NCBI GenBank assembly: GCA_945788655.1
Contig: CALZMV010000014.1
Location: forward strand, 1 to 16,188
DNA: 16,188 nt
Reading direction: 5' to 3'
Origin: an uncultured Clostridia bacterium
GTDB lineage: Bacteria > Bacillota > Clostridia > Peptostreptococcales > Anaerovoracaceae
Shown here: positions 15,464 to 16,188 of the stretch, in pieces
How positions within the stretch are numbered: the stretch's first letter is position 1
Layout: the number at the start of each line of letters is the position of its first letter
Program-made: the position numbers and the translations under genes
The notes under the pieces: generated by a model
The model's input: only the letters and a program-made list of their open reading frames with translations
Told to the model about the DNA's origin: nothing
Databases searched by the model: none

Positions 15464-16188
15464 TTATACCTCCATAAATATCGGCAGGATTATTGGACTT
15501 CTCTTTGTTCTTTCATAAATATAATCGCCAAGAGAATCTCTAACCTGTGCTTTCATTGAATTCCAATCATTTTTCTTATTTCGCTTGCATCTTTCAAGTG
15601 TATCAGCAGCAACCTGCCTTGCCTCTTCAATTAAGGCCTCGTTTTCTCTAACGTAAACAAAACCTCTTGAAATAATATCCGGTCCTGAAACAATTTCCTG
15701 AGTGCTGCCGTCAATTGAGGCCACTACAATTATCAATCCTGATTCAGACAGAAGTTTTCTATCGCGAAGAACAATGTTACCAACGTCTCCAACTCCAAGT
15801 CCATCTACTAAAATTGCATCTGCAGATACCTGATTAGTCAATACTTCTATTTTGCGCTTATTAAAGCTTAGCACATCACCGTTTTCCAGAATGAAAATAT
15901 GATCCTTTTTTACTCCTAAGCTTTCAGCAAGCTTCCCATGTTGTATTAAATGCCTATATTCACCATGAACAGGCATAAAGTATTTAGGTTTTATTAGAGA
16001 GTGGAGCAGTTTTAATTCTTCCTGGCATGCATGACCGGATACATGAATATCAGCTATATCTGAATATATAACTTCTGCGCCTTTTTCAAACAATTTATTA
16101 ACAACATTTGCAACAGTCTTTTCATTGCCCGGTACAGGCGTTGAGGATAATATTACCATATCGCCAGGTTTAAGTTTTACTGCCCTAT
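15464..16188 (-). CDS. rnj: Ribonuclease J, C-terminal part (5' end beyond window)
   Basis: The last 241 or so codons of a metallo-beta-lactamase/beta-CASP RNase J, an RNA 5'-exonuclease and endonuclease in mRNA turnover and rRNA maturation. The frame stays open to the window edge: AVKLKPGDMVILSSTPVPGNEK is readable across the internal ATG at 16159, so that ATG is not the start. Visible elements are the beta-CASP motif IHVSGHACQEELKLL (about 38-52 from that Met), the MPVHGEYRHL loop with a metal-ligand histidine, and the C-terminal domain ending ILPIFMEV with a normal stop at 15466-15464. Full-length family members are about 555 residues, so over half lies outside. RNase J1 versus J2 cannot be judged. 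The YlbF-family gene follows after 3 nt. Confidence 0.95.
   Translation of the reverse strand, partial: RAVKLKPGDMVILSSTPVPGNEKTVANVVNKLFEKGAEVIYSDIADIHVSGHACQEELKLLHSLIKPKYFMPVHGEYRHLIQHGKLAESLGVKKDHIFILENGDVLSFNKRKIEVLTNQVSADAILVDGLGVGDVGNIVLRDRKLLSESGLIIVVASIDGSTQEIVSGPDIISRGFVYVRENEALIEEARQVAADTLERCKRNKKNDWNSMKAQVRDSLGDYIYERTKRSPIILPIFMEV

Overview
The window is AT-rich bacterial DNA with every recognisable gene on the minus strand. It looks like chromosome from an anaerobic Clostridia-type Firmicute. Reasons: strong AGGAGG-type ribosome binding sites, canonical sigma-A promoters, Rho-independent terminators with U-tracts, a cytosolic NuoEFG-like iron-sulfur flavoenzyme cluster typical of fermentative or acetogenic anaerobes, RNase J and YlbF-family genes, and the Firmicute mltG-trmR-trhP block. 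No rRNA, tRNA, IS element, CRISPR array or prophage gene is seen. Species cannot be given from sequence alone.

In transcription order (high to low coordinate) the layout is as follows. (1) 16188-15119: 3' part of an RNase J gene followed by a YlbF-family gene. (2) 15072-14361: elongation factor P as its own unit, with promoter and terminator. (3) 14354-10104: mltG, trmR, trhP and a CNNM/CBS membrane protein, closely packed. trhP and trmR together make 5-methoxyuridine at tRNA position 34. (4) 10080-4183: a strong promoter, then three genes for a NuoE-like, a NuoF/HydB-like and a very large NuoG/GltD fusion subunit, closed by a terminator. (5) 4142-3761: a single DUF1805 gene with its own promoter, fronted by three exact 10-bp repeats. 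(6) 3715-1: leucine biosynthesis, leuA-leuC-leuD, preceded by a leader of about 190 nt. leuD runs off the left edge.

Two parts deserve attention. The leuA leader encodes a 23-residue peptide with Leu codons at positions 5, 6, 7 and 9, followed by mutually exclusive hairpins and a strong terminator: a ribosome-mediated leucine attenuator, not a T-box. The three-gene redox complex joins a NADH-binding NuoEF/HydBC core to a subunit that fuses a [2Fe-2S] domain, a GltD/NfnB-like NADPH-flavin module, ferredoxin-like clusters and a molybdopterin-type domain lacking a visible Mo ligand. It is best explained as an NADH/NADPH/ferredoxin transhydrogenase of the Stn type, not a hydrogenase or formate dehydrogenase.
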